From: Sphingobacteriales bacterium
Lineage (GTDB): Bacteria > Bacteroidota > Bacteroidia > Chitinophagales > Chitinophagaceae
NCBI GenBank assembly: GCA_016200915.1
Contig: JACQDV010000025.1
Location: forward strand, 1-64,000
DNA length: 64,000 nucleotides
Reading direction: 5' to 3'
Shown: positions 37,673 through 48,267 of the stretch, one piece after another
Position numbering within the stretch: position 1 is the stretch's first letter
Layout: each line of letters begins with the position of its first letter
Position numbers and translations under genes: made by a program
Notes under the pieces: model-generated
Database searches by the model: none
Seen by the model: the letters and a program-made list of their open reading frames with translations, nothing else
Told to the model about the DNA's origin: nothing

Positions 37673-38272
37673 CTATTCTATGATTTTTATTTTGCGCAGC
37701 CATTGCTTCACTTCTGTTTCTGCTTCTTTTGCTTTTTCATCTTTTATAGCAAGATATATTCCATCTCTTTCCACTCCGCCTTTTATTTCAAAACCTTCTA
37801 ATATGGTGCTGTTTGGACAAAGCTCTTTTACCGTATAGAAACTATTTCCTACACCATACCCTGCATTGGTATTAAAAGGAATTACAGTTTTCCCACTTAA
37901 ATCGTATTGATGTAAAAAACTTTTCATTGGCGGTGGCATTTTCATGTCCCATGTTGGAAAACCGAGAAAAACAATACCGTAATTTTCTATGCTGTCTATT
38001 TTAGTTTTTAGCGGGGGCAAAAACCCTGTTTCATTTTCAGATACTACCTGCTGCACTGTTTGTTTATAATTCTCAAGGTATGGTTTTTCTAATTCCAGGG
38101 CTACTAACGTTCCACCTGTATTTTTCTGAATGATTTCTGCTATGGCCTTTGTGTTATTTGTTCTTGACAGGTAAACGATCAATATTTTTTTTGACAATAC
38201 AGGTTCTGCATGTGAACAACCCGTTGTCAAATGCAATACAATTATTATAAAATATGCTATTCTAATTTTCAT
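37673..38272 (-). CDS. Flavodoxin-fold lipoprotein
   Basis: About 199 residues from MKIRIAYF. The lipobox is LTTGC near residue 19. The flavodoxin FMN-phosphate loop is YLSRTNNTKAIAEII, with later loops FLGFPTWDMKMPPPM and NTNAGYGVGNSF. Flavodoxins are normally cytoplasmic; exported flavodoxin-like lipoproteins occur in Bacteroidetes with unclear electron donors. It is the last gene of the AKR/cupin/flavodoxin group. Confidence 0.85.
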   Translation of the reverse strand: MKIRIAYFIIIVLHLTTGCSHAEPVLSKKILIVYLSRTNNTKAIAEIIQKNTGGTLVALELEKPYLENYKQTVQQVVSENETGFLPPLKTKIDSIENYGIVFLGFPTWDMKMPPPMKSFLHQYDLSGKTVIPFNTNAGYGVGNSFYTVKELCPNSTILEGFEIKGGVERDGIYLAIKDEKAKEAETEVKQWLRKIKIIE

Positions 38273-38317
38273 TATGGTATTATACAACTGAAATTTATAC
38301 CAGTCTTTAAGTAAATA

Positions 38318-39187
38318 TTATTGCTTGTTAGTATTCATTTTAACCGGTCTGAGCAGCCGTGAGAAAGTAAGTGATCCCATTTTCCATTTTCCTTTTTCTT
38401 TTACATAAACTTCTGTCACCATAAAAGGATTTGTAACTGTATTGCCACCCACCACTGCTTCTAAATCTATATCATTTAAAAGTATTGCAGTGTTACCAAA
38501 CATATTGACCACAACTGAATAGATTGCTGCTTTTTTATACCAGATACCACCGCTTTTGATTGTATTCAGTTCTTGTTGCCTGCCCCAACTCCCACCCATA
38601 TGAACAAACATAGATTTATCGGCAAACAAGTTTCCTAAAGAATCAATATTCTTTTCAGCCATCCAATCCCATTTTCTTTTTGAAAGACTGATGATTTCCT
38701 GTTCTTCATTTTTATCATTTACTGATGCTGCGTCTTGTTTTTGTTGCAGTGCTTTATACTCTTCATCCGTAACTCTCTTTAACCAAATTGTTTTTCCTTT
38801 TTGAGTGGGTGTAGCACCAATATATCCAAAATCACTTTCCTGTGTTGCACCATGCCAATGTTCTACTCCGGGAAGACATTTGATCACATCTCCTTTGTGA
38901 ACTATTTGTACAGGCTTTCCTTTTTCCTGGTAATAGCCAGTTCCCTCAGTGATAAGCAGGTATTGTCCGGCAGGATGAATATGCCAATCAAGTTTTGCAC
39001 CCGGAGCAAAACTGGCATGTGCCAGGCTGAGATTAAATATTGTATCAGGCGTATTTAGTTCTTTAAGCCAAACAATTCCGGTATGATTGTCAGTAGTAGA
39101 TATTTCTCCTTTTGGAAAAACAGTATTATCCTGCGCCTGCGCAGACAGTGTAACTAATAATGCAATCGTGTACAATAGTCGTTTCAT
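38318..39187 (-). CDS. Secreted cupin + SnoaL/DUF4440-type fusion protein
   Basis: 289 residues with a signal peptide ending SAQAQ. The N-terminal half (about 25-135) is a cupin with a clear metal site: DWHIHPAGQYLLITEGTGYY and GDVIKCLPGVEHWHGA. The C-terminal half (about 160-285) is an NTF2-like domain (KRKWDWMAEKNIDSLGNLFA, KMGSLTFSRL). Both domains exist separately in many genomes; the fusion suggests they act in sequence on one small molecule. It lies 28 bp after the aldo/keto reductase gene. Confidence 0.88.
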   Translation of the reverse strand: MKRLLYTIALLVTLSAQAQDNTVFPKGEISTTDNHTGIVWLKELNTPDTIFNLSLAHASFAPGAKLDWHIHPAGQYLLITEGTGYYQEKGKPVQIVHKGDVIKCLPGVEHWHGATQESDFGYIGATPTQKGKTIWLKRVTDEEYKALQQKQDAASVNDKNEEQEIISLSKRKWDWMAEKNIDSLGNLFADKSMFVHMGGSWGRQQELNTIKSGGIWYKKAAIYSVVVNMFGNTAILLNDIDLEAVVGGNTVTNPFMVTEVYVKEKGKWKMGSLTFSRLLRPVKMNTNKQ

Positions 39188-39215
39188 ATTTTTTATTTAT
39201 TGATTATTTGGTTAA

Positions 39216-40097
<882 letters not shown>

Positions 40098-40127
40098 TTA
40101 CTATTTATCCGGTTCATGGTTATACCA

Positions 40128-40158
40128 ATTGCTGATTTATCTACCAATATTGCCGATA
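40128..40158. promoter_or_regulatory. Candidate AraC-type operator upstream of the aldo/keto reductase
   Basis: Direct half-sites ATTGCTGATT (40128-40137) and ATTGCCGATA (40149-40158), 21 bp apart, matching the site at 41916-41946 over 19 identical bases (ATTGCTGATTTATCTACCA) plus most of the remainder. It is 61 bp upstream of the AKR start codon, in the promoter region. Confidence 0.65.
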
Positions 40159-40187
40159 ATATGGAAAAGGTTTTATTGCTTCTTAAT

Positions 40188-41825
40188 TTAAATACCAATT
40201 TTCTGCAGACGGTACCGATGTTTAAATGCCTTTTCAATTACATTAAATCTCATCTTTCGGGGATCCGGCTTGCTTACAGGTTTGCCATCTAAGTCAATAT
40301 CCATGATATTTTCTTTTTGAGTATCATAAAGGGGCCATACCGGTAAGCCTTTACCGTTAGGGTTACCTGTTTTAGCAAAATTTGTCCAATACGAGTTCAT
40401 GATCCTTGCTAACTCTTTTTCTTCAGGTGTTGCTTCGCCAGGATTTCCCCATCTGGCATTAAGTGTATTAAAAACAAAAGAGACTTCTGACCCATGACCA
40501 GCACCATAAGGCGAAAATTTTCTGTTTGTGGTAGGAACATAACCAAATTGATATACATAAACAGGGACACGTTTGGTAATAAAAGCTCTTGCTGTCATCC
40601 TTGCCGGTTCACCCCATACCCAGTCTGTATTAAACTTTGTGATTACTTCAGCAAATTCTTTATTATTGTCAGAATCGAAAGCAGCTTTGGCTTCGCTTTC
40701 ATTCTCGCCAAAAGATGCGAACAATGCTTCTTTGGAACCAGCTTTACTAACAAAAGCTCCGCCTATCTCGGCACTACAGTTTCCAATCATCAATGGAACC
40801 TGAGCTTGCCTTCCGGCTTTATATGCGCTTTCTGCTGTTTCAACTACTAATTTTCCATCAAGGATTGGACCTGAATAGATACGATTACCTGCACTGTCAT
40901 TCTCCTGGCCTCCATCTACAATTTCTTGTGCAGTAAGTGCACGAAGTTTTGTCAAAGCAGATGCATCTGTGCCTTCAATTTTATGTTTGCGGGCAAAGTT
41001 TATTCCAATCGTTTCTGCTGAAACGGGATAAAGGGAATCTGCATTTTCTTTATTTATAGGTCTGCCAGTAAGAACACCATCACGACCACCACTGGATTCT
41101 CCAATAGCCTTTTGAAAAAGACCTCTTGCAGCCGGTATCGTTAATAGAGAATGAATGGATACCCCACCTGCAGAAAAACCAAAAATTGTTACGTTATTCG
41201 GATCTCCACCAAAAGAAGCAATGTTTTTTCTTATCCATTTAAGTGCAGCAATCTGATCCATGTATGCATAGCTGCCTTTAAATTCTTCGGGATGTTCCTT
41301 GCTCAATGCAGGGAATGCAAAATGACCAAGACGACCAAGTCTGTAATTGATTGTTGCAAGTATTACACCTTGTTTGGCAAATGCATCTCCTGCTGATCCG
41401 GGATCAGAGCCACTACCACCAGTGAAACCGCCTCCATGTATCCAAACCATTACCGGCAATTTTGATTTCTTAGTTGCTGTAGCTGGCGCCCATACATTTA
41501 GAAAAAGACAATCTTCGGATTGTTTTGCTGTCGAACCAGGCCAAGCCCTCTGTGGGCAATCGGGACAAGTCGTGGTTGCATCCCGAACATCATTCCAGGG
41601 CTTTACAGGTTGTGGTGGTCGCCAACGGTATTCTCCTACAGGTGCAGCAGCATAAGGAATTCCTTTAAAACTGGTTACACCATCTTTTGTTGTTCCACGC
41701 ATTATTCCATCAGCAATTCTAACAAGTGGTGCATCATCAATTGCTGTTGAATCTTTACTTGTCTGTTGTGCATATAAAAACGAATATGATATAAGGAAAG
41801 CAAACGCAATTGATAATTTTTTCAT
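40188..41825 (-). CDS. Secreted type-B carboxylesterase
   Basis: 545 residues with a signal peptide ending FLYAQ. Carboxylesterase type-B signatures: SEDCLFLNVWAPA and the nucleophile elbow FGFSAGGVSIHSL (Ser near residue 217). The oxyanion motif is WIHGGGFTGGSG and a histidine candidate is in GAGHGSEVSF. Length is full for the family. It should hydrolyse ester substrates in the periplasm or outside the cell. It diverges from the AraC regulator at 42013 and shares the predicted operator with the AKR. Confidence 0.92.
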   Translation of the reverse strand: MKKLSIAFAFLISYSFLYAQQTSKDSTAIDDAPLVRIADGIMRGTTKDGVTSFKGIPYAAAPVGEYRWRPPQPVKPWNDVRDATTTCPDCPQRAWPGSTAKQSEDCLFLNVWAPATATKKSKLPVMVWIHGGGFTGGSGSDPGSAGDAFAKQGVILATINYRLGRLGHFAFPALSKEHPEEFKGSYAYMDQIAALKWIRKNIASFGGDPNNVTIFGFSAGGVSIHSLLTIPAARGLFQKAIGESSGGRDGVLTGRPINKENADSLYPVSAETIGINFARKHKIEGTDASALTKLRALTAQEIVDGGQENDSAGNRIYSGPILDGKLVVETAESAYKAGRQAQVPLMIGNCSAEIGGAFVSKAGSKEALFASFGENESEAKAAFDSDNNKEFAEVITKFNTDWVWGEPARMTARAFITKRVPVYVYQFGYVPTTNRKFSPYGAGHGSEVSFVFNTLNARWGNPGEATPEEKELARIMNSYWTNFAKTGNPNGKGLPVWPLYDTQKENIMDIDLDGKPVSKPDPRKMRFNVIEKAFKHRYRLQKIGI

Positions 41826-41915
41826 TTCTAAATGTTTTTAAATTCTTTATTTAATCGTTCGTCGTTTATTTGGAAAGTAAAGGTCATTCCATTTTATAGG
41901 CTGTTAGGTATATGG

Positions 41916-41946
41916 ATTGCTGATTTATCTACCATTATTGCTGATT
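41916..41946. promoter_or_regulatory. Candidate AraC-type operator between esterase and araC-like gene
   Basis: Two identical direct half-sites ATTGCTGATT (41916-41925 and 41937-41946), 21 bp apart, i.e. on the same face of the helix as in classical AraC family sites. It lies in the divergent 187-bp region, 91 bp from the esterase start and 67 bp from the regulator start, and has a near copy at 40128. Confidence 0.65.
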
Positions 41947-41982
41947 AACAAAAGCCCTCAGATAGGTGGTGGATATTTTTAA

Positions 41983-41990
41983 TAATTTTG
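41983..41990 (+). promoter_or_regulatory. -7 promoter element TAATTTTG
   Basis: Exact TAnnTTTG, 22 bp before the AraC regulator ATG and 36 bp past the candidate operator. Confidence 0.5.
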
Positions 41991-42012
41991 AGTAATAGTA
42001 AACAATCGTATT

Positions 42013-42909
42013 ATGGATACCATGCGTCGCTTTGAAACCATTAGTGAATACAATGCTTTCAACAATAATGAAACCCTTCATCCATTAGTAAATGTAGTTG
42101 ACCTGTCAAAAGCAGATCCACGAAAAGGTTCAAAGATGTATTTTGGTTTTTATACCATCTTTTTAAAAGATGTAAAATGTGGTGATATAGTGTATGGCCG
42201 GCATACTTATGATTACCAGGAAGGAACGCTGGTTTTTCTTGCTCCTGGTCAGGTGGCGGGCATCAACAGCAATGGAGAAGTTTATCAACCTAAAGGCTAT
42301 GCGCTGGTATTTCATCCGGATTTGATACATGGAACTCAGTTAGGAAGGCATATATCTGATTACGGTTTTTTCAGCTATCAATCAAACGAAGCACTTCATT
42401 TGTCTGAACGTGAAAGAAATATTGTGCTGGATTGTTTTTCAAAAATTAAATATGAACTGGAGCATTCCATTGACAGGTACAGCAGAAAATTAATCGTGTC
42501 CAATATTCAATTGTTTCTTGATTATTGCATCCGCTTTTACGACAGGCAATTTATCACCCGTGAAGTAGTACACAAAGGCGTTTTAGAAAGATTTGAATCA
42601 TTATTGAATCAATATTTTGAATCAGACAAACCACAAACCATTGGATTACCATCCGTAGCTTACTGTGCCGGTGAACTCCACTTATCAGCAAGCTATTTCG
42701 GGGATTTAATAAAAAAAGAAACGGGTAAATCTGCCCAGGATTATATACAAACCAAACTGATTGATGTGGCAAAAGAAAAAGTATTCGATCACAGCAAATC
42801 AGTTAGTGATATTGCTTATGAACTGGGGTTTAAATATCCTCAACATTTTACCCGTTTGTTTAAACAAAAGGTGGGACAAACTCCCAATGAGTACAGGATG
42901 CTGAATTAA
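42013..42909 (+). CDS. AraC family transcriptional regulator
   Basis: 298 residues. The N-terminal cupin-like sensor domain spans about 20-140 (FLAPGQVAGINSNGEVYQ), and the C-terminal two-helix-turn-helix domain spans about 200-298: YFGDLIKKETGKSAQDYIQT, then VSDIAYELGFKYPQHFTRLF and GQTPNEYRM. It is divergent from the carboxylesterase. The 31-bp elements at 41916 and 40128 are its likely binding sites, which would make the esterase, AKR, cupin fusion and flavodoxin its regulon. The ligand is unknown. Confidence 0.93.
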   Translation: MDTMRRFETISEYNAFNNNETLHPLVNVVDLSKADPRKGSKMYFGFYTIFLKDVKCGDIVYGRHTYDYQEGTLVFLAPGQVAGINSNGEVYQPKGYALVFHPDLIHGTQLGRHISDYGFFSYQSNEALHLSERERNIVLDCFSKIKYELEHSIDRYSRKLIVSNIQLFLDYCIRFYDRQFITREVVHKGVLERFESLLNQYFESDKPQTIGLPSVAYCAGELHLSASYFGDLIKKETGKSAQDYIQTKLIDVAKEKVFDHSKSVSDIAYELGFKYPQHFTRLFKQKVGQTPNEYRMLN

Positions 42910-42953
42910 ATTAGCAGTTTTGAATTAGTACATAGTCTATTTATTTCTGCACA

Positions 42954-44054
<1,101 letters not shown>

Positions 44055-44082
44055 TTACGGGCATCCTGCTTAATATTGTATC

Positions 44083-44394
44083 ATGTTAAAAGGAAAATTA
44101 ATTGACAATGAAACCCGTTGTGAGCATTACCATTCACCGCTGGATATTATTGCCATAAAATTCAAATGCTGCAATGATTATTATCCGTGTTATGAATGTC
44201 ACCAGGAGTTAACGGATCATTTTGCACAGGTATGGACAAAAGTGGAGAGAGATACCAAAGCTATTTTATGTGGTGTATGCAAAACAGAATTGACCATACA
44301 AGAATATTTTGATTCAGCTAATACCTGTCCTAACTGTCACAGTTCTTTTAATCCCAACTGCAGCCGGCATTATCATTTGTATTTTGAAATGTAA
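44083..44394 (+). CDS. CHY zinc-finger protein
   Basis: 103 residues dominated by Cys/His: CEHYHSPLDIIAIKF, CCNDYYPCYECHQELTDHF, CGVCKTEL, CPNCHSSFNPNCSRHYHLYF. This spacing matches the CHY-type zinc finger, which binds three zinc ions. In eukaryotes the domain occurs in ubiquitin ligases; bacterial stand-alone copies have no established role. A long-stem hairpin follows the gene. Confidence 0.88.
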   Translation: MLKGKLIDNETRCEHYHSPLDIIAIKFKCCNDYYPCYECHQELTDHFAQVWTKVERDTKAILCGVCKTELTIQEYFDSANTCPNCHSSFNPNCSRHYHLYFEM

Positions 44395-44401
44395 CCGAGA
44401 T

Positions 44402-44461
44402 AAACCTCACAGGTCTTTAGCGGAATAAAAACCTAAATACACTTTGAGACCTGTGAGGTTT
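44402..44461. terminator. Long-loop ACCTnACAGGTCT palindrome, possible terminator
   Basis: A 15-bp perfect stem (44402-44416 with 44447-44461) with a 30-nt loop, between the convergent CHY and AraC genes. The stem is a diverged copy of the terminator stem at 20726-20760, suggesting one dispersed element reused in both places. Confidence 0.65.
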
Positions 44462-44472
44462 TGGCATTGTCA

Positions 44473-45375
44473 CTAAATACTCCTGAACTTTAAAGGAGCC
44501 AGTGATGTATGTTTCTTAAAGAAATTATTGAAGTGAGTTGTTTCAGCAAAACCCAATGCATAGGCAATCTCAGATACATTCCACGGGCTGTGCTTTAATA
44601 ATATCTTAGCTTCCTGCAATACCCGTTCAGCAATGATTTGTGAAGTGGTTTTATCAGTAGTTTCTTTTATTGCCCTGTTGAGATGATTGACATGTACATT
44701 CAGTTGTTCTGCAAAATCTGAAGCAGAACGAAGACTAACCTGCTGATGGTTTTCATCAATAGGAAATTGCCGCTCTAATAATTCCAGAAATAAAGTAGCA
44801 ATCCGTTGTGATGCATTTATTGATCTTATATCGCTGATGGTAGTGGTTGTCTGCATCTTCAACGCAAAATGAATCAGCTCCATTACCATTGTACGCAACA
44901 CATCATATTTGTGTGCATAGTCGGAACTTAATTCATCAAACATCCGCTGAAAAATGGGAGAGACCTTTTGTAGCTGTTCATTACTCAATTCAAATACACG
45001 GTTACCACCCGGCTGATAAACGGCATACTGGTTTAGATTACCAAACTGGTGAAAAAAATGCTGGTCAAATATGCAAAAAACTCCGCCAGTGATTTTATCC
45101 AAATGCTCCCATTTATAAGGTATTTGTGGATTAGAAAAAGTTAATGCCTGTTTTTGTACTTCATATACTTTATCGGCAAAATATACTTTACCACTGCCAA
45201 GTGTTACAGTAATCTTATAAAAATCACGTCGGCTGTAAGGAACCGGTTTAGCATGAGCACCCACATAAGGATCGAGCCGGAAAACATTAAAATGACCAAT
45301 CTCATTTTTAAGATTATCCGGCACCCAGTTAAACTTGCGCTGGTAGAACTGTTCTATGGTTTCTACTTTGCTCAT
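44473..45375 (-). CDS. AraC family transcriptional regulator
   Basis: About 300 residues from MSKVETIEQFYQRKFNWVPD. The N-terminal AraC-binding cupin spans about 35-150 and the C-terminal HTH pair about 200-300: RSASDFAEQLNVHVNHLNRA and WNVSEIAYALGFAETTHFNN. The 45375 start is preferred (GGGAG directly before the ATG on the minus strand); ATG 45420 would add 15 residues and overlap the upstream gene. Target genes are unknown; the outer-membrane-type gene directly upstream is in the same direction. Confidence 0.9.
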   Translation of the reverse strand: MSKVETIEQFYQRKFNWVPDNLKNEIGHFNVFRLDPYVGAHAKPVPYSRRDFYKITVTLGSGKVYFADKVYEVQKQALTFSNPQIPYKWEHLDKITGGVFCIFDQHFFHQFGNLNQYAVYQPGGNRVFELSNEQLQKVSPIFQRMFDELSSDYAHKYDVLRTMVMELIHFALKMQTTTTISDIRSINASQRIATLFLELLERQFPIDENHQQVSLRSASDFAEQLNVHVNHLNRAIKETTDKTTSQIIAERVLQEAKILLKHSPWNVSEIAYALGFAETTHFNNFFKKHTSLAPLKFRSI

Positions 45376-45403
45376 CTCCCACAAACTTACTAATTCCTTA
45401 TGT

Positions 45404-46159
45404 TTATTGGTGCCTGACATAATTTTTATTAAAAGAATAAATAAGGCTGACGTTCCAAACAAAATCTTTGCTGCCTAATATATTTCCGCTGAGGGTTTTG
45501 TTGATGATGGAGGAAACAGAAAATGGAAAATTATTTTTGCTTATAGTGAAGGCAGAAGTAAAATAAAATCCATCTCTTTTATCCTGCTTTAAGTAATAAA
45601 ACTGTGGATTGAATCTCAACTTCAGCTTACCCGGAAGACCTATATTGGAAATATTGCTGTTCACAGTAATAAAATGTCCATACTTGGGTGTATTAATATC
45701 AAAACCTATTGCAAACAAATAGTACAATCCAATACTTACATTTTTTGAAAGCAGATAATTCGGTGCCAACTCACCGGCAAGGAAACGTCTTGCCACTGTT
45801 ACATCAGTTGAATCACCATTTACCGGTAACCGGTATGTACGGAAATTAACTGCCGGGTGTGCCCCAACCGTTAGTCTGAATTTACCAGATTGCACTGCTT
45901 TATACCTCCACCAGAAAATAAAGCTCCATGGCTTTCCTTCCAGTGCAAAACGCATATCAGGTTCAAAGCTGAGTCGTCCTTTACCCACTGACAATAAGAA
46001 AATAGCAGCCGGTTTTCCCAATGAAAAAGTGGGTACCAGTGAAATGCCGTTGTTGGTTACATTAACCGAACCGGAGAAATGACTTATACTGTCTTTGGTT
46101 TGTGCAAAACCAGTAAACGACCATAGTAAAACAAGCAGCAGGAGTGAAAATCTTTTCAT
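45404..46159 (-). CDS. Hypothetical outer-membrane beta-barrel-like protein
   Basis: 251 residues from MKRFSLLLLVLLWSF with a signal peptide ending TGFAQ. The mature part alternates hydrophobic and polar residues in short strands (SFIFWWRYKAVQSGKFRLTV, SIGLYYLFAIGF, DFVWNVSLIYSF) and ends near aromatic residues, as in outer-membrane barrels. No named family was recognised. It lies 28 bp upstream of the AraC gene in the same direction, so the two may be cotranscribed. Confidence 0.7.
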   Translation of the reverse strand: MKRFSLLLLVLLWSFTGFAQTKDSISHFSGSVNVTNNGISLVPTFSLGKPAAIFLLSVGKGRLSFEPDMRFALEGKPWSFIFWWRYKAVQSGKFRLTVGAHPAVNFRTYRLPVNGDSTDVTVARRFLAGELAPNYLLSKNVSIGLYYLFAIGFDINTPKYGHFITVNSNISNIGLPGKLKLRFNPQFYYLKQDKRDGFYFTSAFTISKNNFPFSVSSIINKTLSGNILGSKDFVWNVSLIYSFNKNYVRHQ

Positions 46160-46422
46160 CAGTTTAGTGTTATAGTTACTGATGCAAAGCAACATTAATT
46201 TTTGTTGTTGCTGAAACGAATATCAAAGCAATCCTTACAAATTTCAAACAATGATGATGCTTACAACTGTACATTGGGGTAAATCATTGGTGAGGCGGCC
46301 AACGATGGCGAAGTTTTCAGCAATTATTTGACATTTATCAAACTGGTGGTTTATCAATATATTTAAATTGTGAAATTATACCGTTCACTCTTATTGCTTA
46401 ATCAAACTAATTACACTGCTAT

Positions 46423-47592
46423 ATGAGCATTGACAGCACTTCTATTTCAGCTTATGCTGATTCCAAAAAACATTACCAGATATTGGATGCCTTACGTGGC
46501 GTAGCTGCGGTAACAGTAGTGATATTTCACTTACTCGAAACTTTCACCGGTGGTGATCACACCAAACAGATCATCAATCATGGTTATATGGCTGTTGATT
46601 TCTTTTTCCTGCTTTCCGGTTTTGTAATTGGTTATGCCTATGATGATCGCTGGAATAAGATGAGTTTGGGAGGATTCTTTAAACGCCGGTTGATTCGTTT
46701 GCATCCAATGATTGTTATGGCCATGTTGATTGGTGCAATAACATTTTATTTCCAGGATTGCCAGTACTTTAATAATATAGCCGGTGTACCGGTGTGGAAA
46801 TTATTACTGGTGATGCTGATTGGTTTTACATTATTACCAGTACCATCTTCATTAGATATTCGTGGGTGGACAGAGATGCACCCGTTAGTTGGCCCGGCAT
46901 GGACACTTTTCTTTGAATACATTGCTAATATACTGTACGCTTTAATTCTTCGCCGATTGCCCAATGCTATATTAGCGATATTAGTTTTTATAGCCGGAGC
47001 AGCATTGATACATTTAGCAGTAACAAGTCCGCAGGGAGATATTATTGGTGGCTGGGCTATTGATCCTACGCAATTGAGAATAGGATTTACCCGATTACTC
47101 TATCCCTTCCTTGCAGGCTTATTATTAAGCCGTATAGTAAAACCGGGCAAAATCAATAATGCTTTTTTATTGAGCAGCATATTGTTATTGATTGTATTGG
47201 CTATACCAAGAGTTGGGGGACATGAACGGCTTTGGATGAATGGACTATATGATTCACTTTCTATTGTTCTTATATTTCCAATCGTAGTTTACATTGGCGC
47301 CAGTGGTGAAATAAAAGATGGCATCTCATCTAAGATAAGTAAGTTCCTTGGTGATATTTCTTATCCCATCTATATCATTCACTATCCGTTTATATATATG
47401 TATGTGGCTTTTGTAGCCAAACATCCGCAATATTCAGATGGTACTGCACCTAATGGAATGTTGATTTTGGTATTGGTTGCCTTACTGGTATTATTTGGAG
47501 CCATCATACTGGCTTATCTTATTGTGAAGTTTTATGATGTGCCGGTGAGAAAATGGCTGACTAAAAAGTTTATGAGCAGCGGTGCTAAATAA
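46423..47592 (+). CDS. Acyltransferase 3 family membrane protein (OafA-like)
   Basis: 389 residues with about ten TM segments. The family signature begins LDALRGVAAVTVVIFHLLE (conserved His), then DFFFLLSGFVIGYAYDDRW and FKRRLIRLHPMIVM. The conserved TLFFEYIANILYAL and YPIYIIHYPF segments follow. It transfers acetyl or other acyl groups to sugars of surface polysaccharides or to related acceptors. No polysaccharide genes are adjacent, so its acceptor is unknown. Confidence 0.92.
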   Translation: MSIDSTSISAYADSKKHYQILDALRGVAAVTVVIFHLLETFTGGDHTKQIINHGYMAVDFFFLLSGFVIGYAYDDRWNKMSLGGFFKRRLIRLHPMIVMAMLIGAITFYFQDCQYFNNIAGVPVWKLLLVMLIGFTLLPVPSSLDIRGWTEMHPLVGPAWTLFFEYIANILYALILRRLPNAILAILVFIAGAALIHLAVTSPQGDIIGGWAIDPTQLRIGFTRLLYPFLAGLLLSRIVKPGKINNAFLLSSILLLIVLAIPRVGGHERLWMNGLYDSLSIVLIFPIVVYIGASGEIKDGISSKISKFLGDISYPIYIIHYPFIYMYVAFVAKHPQYSDGTAPNGMLILVLVALLVLFGAIILAYLIVKFYDVPVRKWLTKKFMSSGAK

Positions 47593-47690
47593 TAGCTGTA
47601 CAAGTTCGCAATGAGTTTCAATTTTTATCTTATAGCTAATTCATTACTTAGAATGGGAAAATAGAAGTTTTAAAGACAGGAACTTTCGCA

Positions 47691-47698
47691 TATTTTTG
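47691..47698 (+). promoter_or_regulatory. -7 promoter element TATTTTTG
   Basis: Exact TAnnTTTG, 16 bp before the ATG at 47715. Confidence 0.55.
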
Positions 47699-47714
47699 AG
47701 TTAGCTATAGATTC

Positions 47715-48254
47715 ATGACAGAAACCGTCCAAATAAAATATAATAAGGGTTTTGCCTACATATCAGGGATCGGAATTAGTTTATTACTCATTACAATTAA
47801 TTTAATGCCCGTTGACGATAACCGTGGAGTCATTTTTGGTGATATCGTATTTGGCTTATTCCTGCTATATTTTTTTTATAAATATTTTAGGCCAATGTTT
47901 AATGGGCAAATAGCATTAGAATTAAATGATACCGGCATTTATGATTTTATTCGCAATCAAAATGTTACATGGGACAATGTAATTGAGATAAGAAAAGTAA
48001 GTTTTGGGAAAGGTTCTTTTGGACTTGGAATTGTAATTGCTGACAAAAAACAATTTATAGAGGAGAGAAGTTTTAGCCGAAGACTTCTTTGTTATTTCAA
48101 TAATTTCTTTTACTCCACTCCATTTATTATTCCATTACAATTTTTGGCTGGTAGCGACAACGAAATTGTAGAAACAGTACAAACCTACTTTATGCATAGA
48201 AACTTAGAAGACAGTAAAGGCTTTGGCAACAAAGAGAAACCGGATAATTTATAA
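47715..48254 (+). CDS. Hypothetical membrane protein, STM3941-like
   Basis: 179 residues: two TM helices in the first 60 residues (GFAYISGIGISLLLITINLM, IVFGLFLLYFFYKYF), then a soluble domain with ALELNDTGIYDF, VTWDNVIEIRKVSFG and a C-terminal helix. This arrangement resembles the STM3941 family of bacterial PH-like membrane proteins of unknown function. It converges on the ThuA gene with a 13-bp gap. Confidence 0.65.
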   Translation: MTETVQIKYNKGFAYISGIGISLLLITINLMPVDDNRGVIFGDIVFGLFLLYFFYKYFRPMFNGQIALELNDTGIYDFIRNQNVTWDNVIEIRKVSFGKGSFGLGIVIADKKQFIEERSFSRRLLCYFNNFFYSTPFIIPLQFLAGSDNEIVETVQTYFMHRNLEDSKGFGNKEKPDNL

Positions 48255-48267
48255 TGTCATTAATATT

